A DNA stretch of 64,000 nt, taken from contig CAUYUJ010003891.1 in the NCBI GenBank assembly GCA_963575745.1, positions 764,193-828,192 on the forward strand, given 5' to 3'. This document shows positions 1-10,239 of the stretch, one piece after another (the first letter of the stretch is position 1; every line of letters begins with the position of its first letter). This stretch comes from Prorocentrum cordatum (lineage: Eukaryota; Sar; Dinophyceae; Prorocentrales; Prorocentraceae). Below the pieces are notes generated by a model that searched no databases, was not told the DNA's origin, and saw nothing but the letters and a program-made list of their open reading frames with translations. Both the position numbers and the translations under genes were made by a program.

Positions 1-356
1 CACATTCGGTCTCACTATCGATCTCACTATCGATATCACAACCGCTCTCACAATCAACGTCATCATCATCATCATCAACAACAACATCAACATCAACATC
101 ATCATCACCAACATCATCATAATCGGGACACCGTCCTCATCATCAACACCAACATCATCATCATCACGGTCATCAACATCATCGGGACACCACCATCATC
201 ATCATCACCATCATCACATCATCATCATCATCATCAATCATCATCATCATCATCATCAACAGCAGAATCGGGACACAGTCATCGTCATCATCATCGGCAG
301 CAGCATCATCATCGGGACACCATCATGATCACCATCGTTATCATCATCATCAGCAG

Positions 357-444
<88 letters not shown>

Positions 445-1065
445 GGGACACCATCATCACCATCTCATCCTCATCATCGACATCATCATCATCAGCATCA
501 ACATCATCATCAGCTTCATCATCATCATCGTCATAATCGGGGCACCATCATCATCATTACCAACATCAGCACCAACATCATCATCATCATCACAATCATC
601 ATCATCATCACCATCGAGTCGCCATCATCATCAACATCATCATCATCACCATCATAATAATCATCATCATCGGGACGCCATAATCATCATCAACCTCATC
701 TTCATCAACATCATCATCATCGGGACACAATCATAATCAGCATCATCAACATCAACATCATCATACTCATCATCATCGGGACACCATCATCGTCATCATC
801 ATATCATCAACATAATCATCATGATCATCATCATCCTCATCATCGGGACACCATCAGCATCATCATCATCATCGTCCTCATCATCATCATCATCATCGTC
901 CTCATCATCCTCATGATCATCATCATCATCATCGGGACACCATCATCATCATATCATCATCATCATCATCGTCCTCATCATCATCATCAGCAGCATCACC
1001 ATCATCATCATCATCATCGTCATCAGCATCATCATCATCATCATCACCATCACCATCACCATCAC

Positions 1066-1137
<72 letters not shown>
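1..1137. repeat. CAT/ATC microsatellite with CGGGACACC interruptions
   Basis: A trinucleotide array (CAT/ATC, CAG and CAA variants) is interrupted at irregular intervals by CGGGACACC. The longest pure run is about 90 bases at 357-443, and another pure tract lies at 1060-1137. It gives stop-free poly-Ile, poly-His, poly-Asp and poly-Met frames on both strands, which I treat as artefacts. I see no gene in it. Confidence 0.95.
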
Positions 1138-1138
<1 letters not shown>

Positions 1139-1346
1139 GCGGGACACCGCGGGACACCGGCGGGACACCGCGGGGCACCACCGCGGGACACCGGCGGGAC
1201 ACCGCGGGCCCCGGCCGCCCAGAAGGGAGTCATTTGGTCCGGCCGCGCCTCAGCCACACGGGACACCAGCGGGACACCGGCGGGACACCGCGGGCCCCCG
1301 GCCGCCCGGAAGGGAGACATTTGGTCCGGCCGCGCCTCAGCCACAG
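1138..1346. repeat. GGGACACCGGC minisatellite with duplicated ~55 bp block
   Basis: The interruption motif of the preceding microsatellite becomes the repeat unit here (GGGACACCGGC and variants). A block ending CGCCTCAGCCACA occurs at about 1204-1258 and again at about 1290-1345, offset by about 87 bases with a few substitutions. No coding signal is visible. Confidence 0.85.
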
Positions 1347-1624
1347 GAGACTTTTTCTCGCCCGCACGCGCAGCTTCGCCTCGCTCGCACGCACGGCACG
1401 CACGAACACGAAACCGAAATCGATTTCCCGGTGGGGGGCTCTCCGTTCCACTTCGATCTCACTCCCTCACCTCCGATCCAGCGCGTCTCATATTTCTTGG
1501 GAAGAGAGTCCGAAACTCCAAGACGCACTGGATGTGGATAAAGGCATTGCCCGCAAAGGGCGTGCTAAGATCTCCGGTAACTGGTTCACAATAGTTCTAG
1601 TGCACGCGCGCGGGGCCGCCCCTG

Positions 1625-2725
1625 GTGGCCCCCCGACGACAAACAAAAAAAACCGGCAAGGTCCCGGCAAGTCCCGGCACGGTCCGGGCAAAGTCCTGGC
1701 ACCAGAGACCGACGACGCACCACAAGGCCTGTGATGTCGTCCTCACCTCGCGCAGCCCTCGATCGCGCGTCGCACCAAGAGGCTTGACGCTTCGCGTCTC
1801 TTCCGTCAAGGCAAAGTCCTGGCAAGGTCCTGGCCAGGTCCCGGGCAGGTCCCGGCCAGGTCCCAGCAGGCTCCCAAGAGCGCTCCAGGAGCGCTTCCAG
1901 TGGCCTCCAAGAGAGCTCAGCATGGCCCGAGATGGCCCAACAGCGATCCAAGACGCCAAAGATGGCCAAAGATGGCCTCCAGACCTGCGGAACGCGGTGG
2001 AGCCTTTGAAGACAGCTGTCGATGACATCACCGCACGCGTTGCCGTTCTCGAGTCGCTTCCACATCGTCCAGATGCTGATTCTGCGACTGGTTCCGCACG
2101 CAGTCTGGCTTCCACAGTTGAGGCGAAACTCAATGAGATCGAGCGACAAATGGCGGAACTCACCACGAACAAGCAGTATGAGTGCAATGCTGTCATTGGT
2201 GGATTGGGTAACTTCGATACCTTGCGTGACGCGTCTGCATGGATCAATGAACAGGCGCTTCATTTCGGAGCTCCGGAGCCTAAGGAGACCTTCATCAAAA
2301 GCGACGCGTTCCAGCAGATCTTCGCAAAGTTTGACACGGCCAGTGCCCGGGACACATTCGTCACAATCCTGGGGAAAGCTCAACTGAAACATCAAAGAAA
2401 TGTGATTTGGACGCGTCCAGACCAACCTTTGGAAAAAAGGGTCCCAGAGAGCTTCTTGTTCAGCTTGCGCAAGACATTCTTGGGATGGGGTTATTCCAAA
2501 AGCGAGGTACGCGTGGATACTCTTGAACAGAAGCTCAAAGTAGCCAAAGAACCTGTGTGTCACGTACTTGTCGCCGGGTCCGCTCTCCAGGTTACGTGGT
2601 GTGGAGCATGGGCTGCCTGGGGCGATCTTGCAAACAGCCCGGAGGTGTCCGACCTCACCGATCGCGCTAATGGGGCCCTCCAGCGTGCTAGAGGCAGCGG
2701 CAAGGGAAAGAAGGGCAACCACTAG
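1625..2725 (+). CDS. LINE ORF1-like protein with coiled coil and RRM-like region
   Basis: 366 codons from the first Met. The first ~99 codons cover a GGTCCCGGCA-type minisatellite and look non-coding; the Met at codon 100 (MARDGPTAIQ) is a more plausible start. Residues ~126-182 are rich in Leu, Glu and Val and look coiled-coil forming (VAVLES, LNEIERQMAEL). From about residue 183 (KQYECNAVIGG) to ~340 there is a compact alpha/beta domain containing a WINEQ helix and DTFVTILGKAQLKH. I read it as the RNA-binding ORF1 domain placed before the endonuclease in dinoflagellate LINEs, from memory of similar proteins. The C-terminus GKGKKGNH is basic. The function inferred is binding of the element's own RNA. 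The frame lies 87 bases before the endonuclease remnant. Confidence 0.6.
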   Translation: MAPRRQTKKTGKVPASPGTVRAKSWHQRPTTHHKACDVVLTSRSPRSRVAPRGLTLRVSSVKAKSWQGPGQVPGRSRPGPSRLPRALQERFQWPPRELSMARDGPTAIQDAKDGQRWPPDLRNAVEPLKTAVDDITARVAVLESLPHRPDADSATGSARSLASTVEAKLNEIERQMAELTTNKQYECNAVIGGLGNFDTLRDASAWINEQALHFGAPEPKETFIKSDAFQQIFAKFDTASARDTFVTILGKAQLKHQRNVIWTRPDQPLEKRVPESFLFSLRKTFLGWGYSKSEVRVDTLEQKLKVAKEPVCHVLVAGSALQVTWCGAWAAWGDLANSPEVSDLTDRANGALQRARGSGKGKKGNH

Positions 2726-2811
2726 GAAATACGACGGCGCATCGCCACTACAAGTACGACGAGTGCGGGCAAATGGGTAACATTTCCATGTTCGCCAGCA
2801 CTGTGTGGACG

Positions 2812-3240
2812 GATTGCCTCCTGGAATGTCGAAGGCATCAGCCCGGAGAAGCCACACAAGTTGTACGAGATGATGAAACACATGTCAGAATGAAATGTCG
2901 GTGTGTTGTGTCTTCAAGAGACACATTGCCGTGGGTCACAGATTTTGGAACACGAGGGATACTTATTCATTCTTTCTGGGACGGAGCACGACAGCAGAGA
3001 ATATGCAGGAGTTGGGTTCGTAGTGGCACCTTGGATGAGACACGCTGTCAAAAGTTACCGGGAAGTGGGAGCCAACGTCAAACCGAGAATTACTATTGGA
3101 ATTGTGTGGTGCCTTGGAAGCGTGCGTTGCGAATACATTTTTCGACGCAGGACTCGAAGCTAAAGCAACTTACCGCGATCTGGGCACCCATCCAGCAGAA
3201 CCAGTACAACCAGGCCGGTTCGAACAATTGGACCATGTCG
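2812..3240 (+). pseudogene. LINE endonuclease (exonuclease-endonuclease-phosphatase fold), broken
   Basis: Fragments of an APE-like endonuclease lie in three frames. SWNVEGI, the family's first strand, is at about 2824-2844. A shift then leads to VLCLQETHCRG near 2900-2930, with the metal-binding Glu in LQETH, and YAGVGFVVAP near 3000-3032. A later frame gives ATYRDLGTHPAEP and FEQLDHVVV at about 3150-3241, the C-terminal strands. The central segment that should hold the GDFN catalytic motif is missing, so there is an internal deletion besides the shifts. It cannot nick DNA as it stands. Confidence 0.75.
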
Positions 3241-3243
3241 TAG

Positions 3244-5502
3244 TTGAGCGAAGTTGGTTCATCAGCGTTACGGCTAATTATCTGGAGCGATCGGTGGAGG
3301 GTGCTCCAATCGCATCACTTCGTGCAGATAGTGGACCTCGACGTAGACATCCCCAAAAAGGAACGCTCAACAAGAACAGCCACAGCAGATCTGACGACAC
3401 TACAAAACAAGGACATCGCAGATACATACGCTGATGCCTTTGTTCGCAATTGGGAAAGCAACCCGCCATGTACAGATCTGGAGTCCAGGGCAAAATCCGT
3501 GGCTACATGCATGCTGGGATCTGCACAACATGTTCTGCCAACCATCTCCGTGCAGAAGCGCCGGCAGTGGATTACAACGAGAACGCTTCATCTTATCGAA
3601 GAGCGGAATCGCCGTAGAAATGCCGGGGCGGATGCACAAGTCATGAAAGGCCTCAACAAGCAGATACAACTTTCGGCACGTGCCGACAGGAAAGCGTGGC
3701 TGGAAGAAGCAATAACACAAAACGGATGGCAAGCTATTCGGTCACTCCGGAAAGGGCGGCCGATGAAATATGGACGTCTACGGGATACCCAGGGTAATCT
3801 AGTTGACGCAGAGGAGCGAGCCGAAACGATGGCAAACTATCTGGAAAAAGAACAATGGAAATTATGTCATGAGGCAGAACAGTTTCCCAACCTAGCGGAG
3901 GACAGCAGCTTCTTACCCATCGACGTTGGCAGCATCAATTTGGAAGAGGTTCGACGAGCAGTCAAACACTTGAAGGTGCAGAAAGCGGCCGGGAATGATG
4001 GAGTACCCCCTGATCTATGGCACGCGCTATGGAGGAACAGCGCGGCCCTAGAGATATTAAGACAGCTGTGTGATGATTGTTGGCAGCAGAAAGACATACC
4101 TGCGCATTGGCGAGAAGCTTCGGTTGTATCAATATTCAAAAAAGGCGACACCTCCGAGCCATCCAACTATAGGCCCATATCCCTGTTAGCGGTGGGCTAT
4201 AAAGTTTTGGCCAGTATAATTTTACACCGACTCAAGACTGGAGGCGCGGAAGAAAAACGACGAGAATCTCAATATGGATTCCGGCCTGCCCGGGGCACCA
4301 GCGACGCACAATTCTTAGTGCGAAGACTCATTGACGCTGCACTGGAGGACAAAAATGGTAAACTGTTCCTGCTGTTGCTAGACTGGAGCAAAGCTTTTGA
4401 TCGTATCAGACCAGCGGGACTACTGTTCGCACTCCGCCACTTCCGAGTACCACCCGCCATGTTGAACATGATTGCCGCGATCTACAAGGCGCGCAAGTTT
4501 GTCGTCAAAGATGGGGCAACAACATCATCGCAAAAGTGTCAACCAGCTGGAATTGCACAAGGTTGTCCTTTATCTCCTTACCTGTTCGTAATCGTTATGT
4601 CGGTGCTTCTCGAGGCCGTCGACAAAGACTTCCACGCGCAGCCGGGCATCTTCAAAAATAAGCCGTATGTGGTTACTAATGACGTGCTCTACGCCGACGA
4701 CACGCTGCTCGTGGCACAGTGTCCGGAGTCACTTCAGAGGCATTTTCATATCGTGTCAAACATTGGGAAAACTTTTGGGCTCGATCTGAACGCTGGTAAA
4801 ACATTATTATTGAAAATTAAATCGGATGCTACGGTTTTGGGGCCGAATGGAGAAGAAATCCAATCTAAAGACGACGTTGTTTATTTTGGTGGCCTCTTAA
4901 GCGCAGATGGTCGGCCCAAGGCTGAAATAACGCGCCGCCTCGGAGAAGCAAAAGGAGCATTTGACAAATTATGTGCTGTGTGGAACCACGCAAATATGAC
5001 CAAGCAGCACAAGCTACGAGTACTGCAAGCCTGCGTCTTCTCCAAATTATTGTACGGATTGGAATCTTGTGTATTATTGCAAGCAGACAAGAACAGACTG
5101 GATGGATTTCAAGCCAAATGCTACCGCAGAGTACTGAAGATCCAGCCGGCATTCCTATCTTTCTTCAGCAATCAACGTGTCCTGCTTGAAGCACAATCTC
5201 CTCCATTGTCAACTATACTATTGGAGAGGCAGCTTAAATATTACGGTAAATTAGCAAGGGCACCTTCGCAATCGTTGCCGAAAGCAATGGTGTTCCAGCC
5301 AGGCGAGGCGCACTCCCTAATGCCGCGGGAATGGCGGTCCCTGAAGAATCGAGGCAGACCGCCCTTGCAATGGACCAGTTACATGCACGCCCGCGCGCTG
5401 AGAGTCGCAGGAGACGACCCCGACCGCCTGCAGATTTTATTGAATTCTCCTCCAAGGGAATGGGATGCAGCTGTTAAAGAGTATTGTAAACAGTCAGTGT
5501 GA
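3244..5502 (+). CDS. LINE reverse transcriptase, intact catalytic core
   Basis: 752 codons, open throughout. The reverse transcriptase (group II intron/LINE type) shows FKKGDTSEPSNYRPISLL, QYGFRPARGTSD, motif A LLLDWSKAFDR (first catalytic Asp near residue 380), motif B AGIAQGCPLSPYLF (Gly-Cys near 440-441) and motif C YADDTLL at 483-486. A thumb and connection region follows. The C-terminal GRPPLQWTSYMHARAL resembles the basic tail of such elements. Known role: target-primed reverse transcription of element RNA into chromosomal DNA. The Met at 3244 is only the first in-frame Met; residues before about 30 belong to the endonuclease-RT linker in another frame. This is the best preserved enzyme in the window, yet it sits in a dead element because the endonuclease upstream is broken. 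AT content is higher than in the surrounding satellite DNA. Confidence 0.9.
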   Translation: MSEVGSSALRLIIWSDRWRVLQSHHFVQIVDLDVDIPKKERSTRTATADLTTLQNKDIADTYADAFVRNWESNPPCTDLESRAKSVATCMLGSAQHVLPTISVQKRRQWITTRTLHLIEERNRRRNAGADAQVMKGLNKQIQLSARADRKAWLEEAITQNGWQAIRSLRKGRPMKYGRLRDTQGNLVDAEERAETMANYLEKEQWKLCHEAEQFPNLAEDSSFLPIDVGSINLEEVRRAVKHLKVQKAAGNDGVPPDLWHALWRNSAALEILRQLCDDCWQQKDIPAHWREASVVSIFKKGDTSEPSNYRPISLLAVGYKVLASIILHRLKTGGAEEKRRESQYGFRPARGTSDAQFLVRRLIDAALEDKNGKLFLLLLDWSKAFDRIRPAGLLFALRHFRVPPAMLNMIAAIYKARKFVVKDGATTSSQKCQPAGIAQGCPLSPYLFVIVMSVLLEAVDKDFHAQPGIFKNKPYVVTNDVLYADDTLLVAQCPESLQRHFHIVSNIGKTFGLDLNAGKTLLLKIKSDATVLGPNGEEIQSKDDVVYFGGLLSADGRPKAEITRRLGEAKGAFDKLCAVWNHANMTKQHKLRVLQACVFSKLLYGLESCVLLQADKNRLDGFQAKCYRRVLKIQPAFLSFFSNQRVLLEAQSPPLSTILLERQLKYYGKLARAPSQSLPKAMVFQPGEAHSLMPREWRSLKNRGRPPLQWTSYMHARALRVAGDDPDRLQILLNSPPREWDAAVKEYCKQSV

Positions 5503-5729
5503 CTGCGATGAGTTCCCTCGCTCTGCTCATTCGCCTCCCTCCTCCCTGTCCCCTCCCCGCCCCCCCCACCCTCTTCAGACGGAGTGTTGCTGCTTACCCT
5601 CGCGCGCCATTTGCGCAAAGCTTGCAAGTGGTTGCCGGCCGAGGCCCAGTGACATTTTCCACGTATGCATGTGCACATTTCCTGCCGATGCGCCGTCTGG
5701 GCGCGGCTCTTTGTTGTAGACAACCCACA
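5503..5729. other. spacer after LINE copy 1
   Basis: C/T-rich at 5520-5580, then mixed sequence. Short open frames occur on both strands, but none has a recognisable motif. Confidence 0.5.
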
Positions 5730-7560
5730 GCGCCTGCAAGACGCCCCCAGAGGCCTCCAAGACACTCCCAAGAGGGCCCACAGAGGCAGAAATTAGTGAT
5801 TTTGCTCTAAATTTTGGAGGTTTTTGGCGTTCTCGCCTTGGGGGCTTACCGTCGCTCCAAGACGGCCCAAGAGGCTTCCAGGATCGCCCCAAGAGGGCCC
5901 AAGAGGCCTCGAAGAGCGCCCAAAACGGCCCCAGAGGGCCCCAGGACAGCCCCAAAGGCTTCCAAGATGGCCGAAAAGGCTCCCAAGACGGCTCCAAGAG
6001 CGGGCCCAGACGAGGGACCCGAACGGACATGTCGAGCTCTAGGCGCAGAGAGGTCCCCTGGAAGCCCGAAGAGGCCTTCAAGAAACCCCCAAGAGGCCCC
6101 CGAGAGGCCCCAAGAGACCCCCAAGAGGCCCCATGAGACCTTCAAAGAGGCCCACAGAGGCAGAATCTAGTCATTTCCCTGCAGTTTTTTGCAAGTTTCT
6201 GGCGCTCTCGCCTGGGGAGCTTACCGGCGCTCCAACACGGCCCAAGAGGCTTCCCGGATCGCCCCAACACGGCCCAAGAGGCTTCCGAGAGCGCCCAAAA
6301 CGGCCCCCGAAGGCCCCAAGACAGCCCCCGAGGCTTCCAAGATGTCCGAAGAGGTTCCAAGATGGCTCCAGAAGGCGCCAAGACAGCCCCAGAGGCTTCC
6401 AAGATGGCCGAAGAGATCCCAAGACGGCTCCAAGAGCGTGCCCAGACGAGGAACTCGAACGGACATGTCGAGCTCTAGGCGCAGAGAGGTCCCCCGGAGG
6501 CCCCACCCCAAAAAGCTCCCAAGAGGCCCCCGAGATGCCCCAAGAGACCCCGAAGACCCCAAGAGAGGCCCCAAGAGACCTCCCAAGAGGGCCCACAGAG
6601 GCAGAAACAAGCAATATCCCTTGAGTTGTTGCAAGTTTCTGGCGCTCTCGCCTTGGGAGCTTACCGGCGCTCCAACACGGCCCAAGAGGCTTCCCGGATC
6701 GCCCCAACACAGCCCAAGAGGCTTCCGAGAGCACCCAAAACAGCCCCAGAGGGCCCCAAGACAGCCCCAGAGGCTTCCAAGATGGAGGTCCCAAGACGGC
6801 TCCAAGAGCGGGCCCAGACGAGGGACCCGAACGGACATGTCGAGCTCTAGGCACAGAGAGGTCCTTTCGAGGCCTCGAGAAACCCTCAAGAAGCCCCCCA
6901 AAGGCCCCCGAGAGGCCCCAAGAGACCCCCAGAGGCCCACGTGACGCCCCAGGAGGTCCCAGAAATACAGCCAAGAGGCCCCCGAGAGTCGTCTCACCAA
7001 CCCTTCCTTCTTTCTTTCCTCTCCCCCTTCTCCTCCCTCTGCGTCAACGACCCTCAATCCTCGAGAGAAAAGCGCTACAATCAGTCATCAAGACAGGAAT
7101 CGAGAGGCCTCCTCCTCCTCATCCTTATCTTCCCCTCTTCCTCCTCCTCCTCCTCCTCCTCCTCCTCCTCATTGTCCTCTTCCTCCTCCACTTCCTCCTT
7201 TTCTTCCCCTCTTCCCCCTCCTCCCGCTCCCCATTCTGCCTCAACGAACCTCAATCCTCGAACGAAAAACGCTACAATCAATCATCCCAAGACGGCTCCA
7301 AGAGCGGGCCAAGACGGGGGACCCGAACGGACATTTCGAGCTCTAGGCGCAGAGAGGTCCCCTAGAGACCCCAAGAGGCCCCCAAGAAGCTCCCAAGAGG
7401 CCCCCGAGAGGCACCAAGAGACCCCCAAGAGGAACCCAAGAGGCCCCCGTGACGCCCCAGGAGGTCTCAGAAATACCGCAAGGAAGCCCAGAGAGAAGCT
7501 CCAAGAAGCCCCAAAACTGCCTCCCAGAAGCCACGAACGCTCAGGCACACGCCAGCGATG
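5730..7560. repeat. CCAAGAGGCCC-type repeat, about four ~370-490 bp units
   Basis: Dense degenerate copies of a 9-12 base unit (CCCAAGAGGCCC, CCAAGACGGC, CCAGAGGCTT) are arranged in larger units. Landmarks are a head TTCTCGCCTTGGGAGCTTAC near 5830, 6205 and 6645, and a block with GGACCCGAACGGACAT and GAGCTCTAGGC near 6015, 6450, 6830 and 7320. Spacings are about 365-490 bases. All frames are largely open and give Pro-Lys-Arg-rich or Gly-Leu-Trp-rich strings, so long ORFs here are not evidence of genes. The same core returns near 22440, 55400, 57540 and 57800. Confidence 0.8.
7039..7290. repeat. duplicated ~50 bp block 197 bp apart flanking a CTC tract
   Basis: A block containing CTCAATCCTCGA and GCTACAATCA lies at 7039-7090 and again at 7236-7287 with a few substitutions. 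A TCC/CTC microsatellite (about 7138-7215) fills the gap. This looks like a local tandem duplication inside the CCAAGAGG repeat region. Confidence 0.75.
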
Positions 7561-7599
7561 CCACAATACGGGCCGGCGGAGTGAGCGAAACGATTAAAT

Positions 7600-7905
7600 A
7601 AACCCCTCCTCCTCCTCCTCCTCCTCCTTCCTCCTCCTCCTCCTCCCCCCTCCTCTCTTCCCCCTCCCCGTCCCCCTCCCTTCCTTTCCTCCTTCCTCCT
7701 CCTCCTCCTCCTCCTCCTCCTCCTCCTCCTCCTCCCCTCCTCCTTTCTCCTCCGCCTCCTCTTCCTGTTCCTCCTCCTCCTCCCTCCTCCTCCTCCTCCT
7801 CCTCCTCCTCCTCCTCCTCCTCCTCCTCCTCCTCCTCCTCTCGACTCTTCAAGATTCGACTGTTCCTCCTCCTCCTCCTCCTGCTCCGAATTCTTCGGCT
7901 ATCAA
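7600..7905. repeat. CTC/TCC microsatellite
   Basis: An almost continuous CTC repeat with C-rich interruptions runs to about 7880. On the - strand it extends the frame beginning at 8176 as poly-Glu and then poly-Gly, which I regard as a microsatellite fused to retroelement-derived codons. Confidence 0.95.
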
Positions 7906-8176
7906 AGCGAGCTAGTATTGGTCGAACGATTTCGTCATCAACCCAGGCAGGATCACGTTCCATACTCGAGATGCTTGAGCGACTCCCCGCTTGGTCGTGC
8001 CTGATGATTGATGTAGTGTCATTCTTAGACCGATCGATCTCGGACATGGATCGCGATCGATGCCTTCGCTGCGCTTGCCCGTCATCATGTGGTCGTTGCG
8101 GTGGAGGCGCAGGCGGGTTTAGGTCCTGAGGTTCAAGGTACTGACCAGCAAGGTCGTAAGGTAGCGTCACGCTCAA
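7850..8176 (-). pseudogene. retroelement linker fragment ending in a poly-Glu microsatellite
   Basis: The frame begins MSVTLPYDLAGQYLEPQD at 8176 and runs about 100 residues of polar Pro/Arg/Ser sequence (e.g. MERDPAWVDDEIVRPILARF) before entering the CTC tract. It lies just downstream, on the same strand, of the integrase-like remnant at 8519-9400. Its composition fits the unstructured linker between integrase and reverse transcriptase. I see no catalytic motif, and the assignment rests on position. Confidence 0.4.
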
Positions 8177-8236
8177 GTCGTCAAAATGTCGGTGGCTGGT
8201 GAGAGAATGCTGGAAAGATCGCTGAAATCGGGAACA

Positions 8237-8516
8237 TCATACTGGCGTGGGCGATCGTATGCGGGCATCTCGTAGCAGAAGAACAGCACGAATAAGGCGC
8301 TCGCCGCGCAGACCGCCACGGCGTCGATTGAGGTTGAGACCGGTTTCTGGATTAATTTCTGCCAACATGTGCCGTAGACTGTTGCGCCGCTCCCAAGGAG
8401 AAAAGCACGTCATACTTGCACATGGGCATGGCCCGTACTCTGGCGCAGCCAGTGCCGTAGCGGATGCCATCCAGGCGAGACTAGTGCGGGAATTTCGCTG
8501 AGATGTCCTGGGCAAG
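8237..8516 (-). pseudogene. retroelement pol fragment, frameshifted
   Basis: Just beyond the stop of the 8519-9400 frame, another frame reads LKLAQDISAKFPHYSRLDG and continues through CARVRAMPMCKYDV, then meets a stop. It seems to continue the same polyprotein after a shift near 8516. No catalytic motif is visible. Confidence 0.4.
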
Positions 8517-8518
8517 CT

Positions 8519-9400
8519 TCAGAAGCTGAGGCGGCTCTTGTCCGCCCCTGTGGGTATAACAATCAACTTCTCGGCGTCGCTGCTCCAATATCTGCCCTTG
8601 AGTCGCGGCCTGTTGAACATGGCGCTGTCCACTGCGTCAATCATGATGCGGAGGTGCTCTGTAAGTTCCTGGCCTTCCTTCAGTGACAGCGTCGAATGAT
8701 AAACAACAAAGCCATCTCGCGGAGACTGACCAGCGCCCGCGAAGCCGAGTTTAGCAAAGCTTGCGCCCGTGGAAACGTACTTCTGGCCAGCAGAAAGCAG
8801 GGCATGATTAACCTCGCGATAGTAAGACGTGCTGGGAGGCCTGTCGAGCTGCAGGCAATAGGCTTCAGCGGGCTTGGCGAAGCAGCACATGAGAGACAAA
8901 AAAACCACGTGGGATCGACAATCTCTCAGAGAAACTTGATAAGCCGCGCGCTGCCACTTGATGTTGCCTGCGCCAAATTCAGCGTCCGCGACAAGAAGCA
9001 CTGCCGGCCCTCTCCATTCCGGCGCGCCTTTCGGCGAAGGTTGACGGTGGAGGTCCACGAGCAATCCTGCTTTCAGATCCGCAACCTCCCTAGTCTGAGG
9101 CCCGGGCCACTTGGCCAAGGCGAGACGTCGCTCTGCTGGTGAGCGGATAGCAGCACTCTTAGCAATCATCATTTGACGCCCTGCTTCGTCGCGCGCCAGC
9201 TCGGCGGTGGCCGCGTTCTCGCCGCCCGGGGTGGAGCTGCCCAGCTCCGTGTAGCTCCGCGGAGTGACGCCGACAACGCCAGCTGATGAGGCGGCGCCGT
9301 TGAAGGTGAGAAGGAGGTCGCGTGCCAGCTCCGTCTTGGATTGATCAATCGCCTGCTCCTTGAGGTCACCATGCGTCTTTAGCATCGTGAAATTGAGCAA
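8519..9400 (-). pseudogene. integrase C-terminal region of a retroelement polyprotein
   Basis: 293 codons. Residues ~60-165 resemble the post-catalytic part of integrases in dinoflagellate copia/gypsy-like elements: a helical stretch (SAAIRSPAERRLALAKW), a GLLVDLHRQPSPKGAPEWRG segment matching the usual GDLVDxxxxxxKDxxGWRGP pattern, then IKWQRAAYQVSLRDCRSHVVF. The second half (YYREVNHALLSAGQKYV and onward) is the following linker domain. The catalytic Asp/Glu residues would lie upstream in the decayed stretch after 9400. Known role: strand transfer of element DNA. This copy is a fragment. The + strand retroelement at 45545-54460 has an equivalent segment at 53600-53870. Confidence 0.55.
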
Positions 9401-10238
9401 GTCGATGCGTTTCTCTGCGAGGCCCTCCTAATGCGCTCGCCTTGCTTCTCGGTGCTCTTCGTCGAGTCGGAGCCCGCGACCGCCCTTCGACTCTGTGGCC
9501 TGTCGCAGACGGCCGCGGAACCAGAGCCGGCAAGGCCTTTCTCCTAGCCCGCGACGGAATCGCGCGGGGACCCGAAGACGCGGCCCAATGTGTCCATGAA
9601 GCTGGCCAGGAGAATCCCGAAAGCGTGGCTCCGGAGCTCGTCACCTTGCTTGCAGCGAAAGAGCTCGTCGATATAGGTTATGAAGTCACCGCCAAGAACG
9701 AAGTGGCCGTCTGCCTGCGCGACGCAGTTGAAAACTGCACAAGCGTGGCCTTGACTAGTGGGCGATGTAGTGCGAGTTGGTCGTCATCGCGGCGCTTGCA
9801 CTTCGTCTTGATCACGCGCGCCAGAGTGCCGACGACCTCTTTCATTGCTCTGGCCTGTAGCAGGAGCGCCCAAGTCTCACAGCGGGTGCGTGCCAGAACC
9901 GCAGATGCAAGGGGAGTGGTGCTGTTCACGTTCGGCTCCGCTGAGGGTCGCCATAGATCGCACTGCGGCCTTGATGTTAAGCCCGGGTGTTGGGAGCTTG
10001 GCGACATCTGAGATCTTGGGCTCGTCGGCTTCACTGGGGGGTCTCCGGGCAGCGCGAGGTCATCGCATTGCCGCGAATCAGGATCGCGTCGCCGAGACTG
10101 TTCTCGGCGACGCGCCGCGGTGGGCGAGGGCAACAGGAGGACACTGAGCACATGAGCTCCAGAGAGGATGAGGCCCCCAACGGTGGAAGCACGAGGGGCA
10201 GCGCCACGGGCGCAGCGCGGAGGCAGAAGCCGAATCAT
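9401..10238 (-). other. unassigned decayed frames, possibly retroelement
   Basis: A 186-codon frame (10238-9678) ends in LHRPLVKATLVQF. A second frame overlapping its end reads FNCVAQADGHFVLGGDFITY and DELFRCKQGDEL before stops. Together they look like one protein split by a frameshift near 9715. I do not recognise the fold. GGDF-like wording alone does not establish an endonuclease. Confidence 0.3.
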
Positions 10239-10239
10239 A

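Larger units (their letters stand above)
1625..5510 (+). mobile_element. LINE (non-LTR retrotransposon), degenerate copy 1
   Basis: ORF1-like, endonuclease and reverse transcriptase parts follow in the usual LINE order on the + strand. ORF1 (1625-2725) is open. The endonuclease (about 2812-3240) is split by frameshifts and lacks its middle. The reverse transcriptase frame (3244-5502) is open and keeps its catalytic motifs. No poly(A) tail or target duplication is evident, so both ends are approximate. The element could not move on its own with this endonuclease. Confidence 0.85.

Noticed and set aside
5730-7057. several 150-280 codon frames of Pro-Lys-Arg or Gly-Pro-Leu-Trp composition
   Set aside because: Translations of the CCAAGAGG repeat in different phases; the same strings arise at each unrelated copy.
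9401-9720. FVLGGDFITY as an endonuclease GGDFN motif
   Set aside because: No other endonuclease strand (SWN, LQETH, SDH) is found nearby, and the frame stops soon after.
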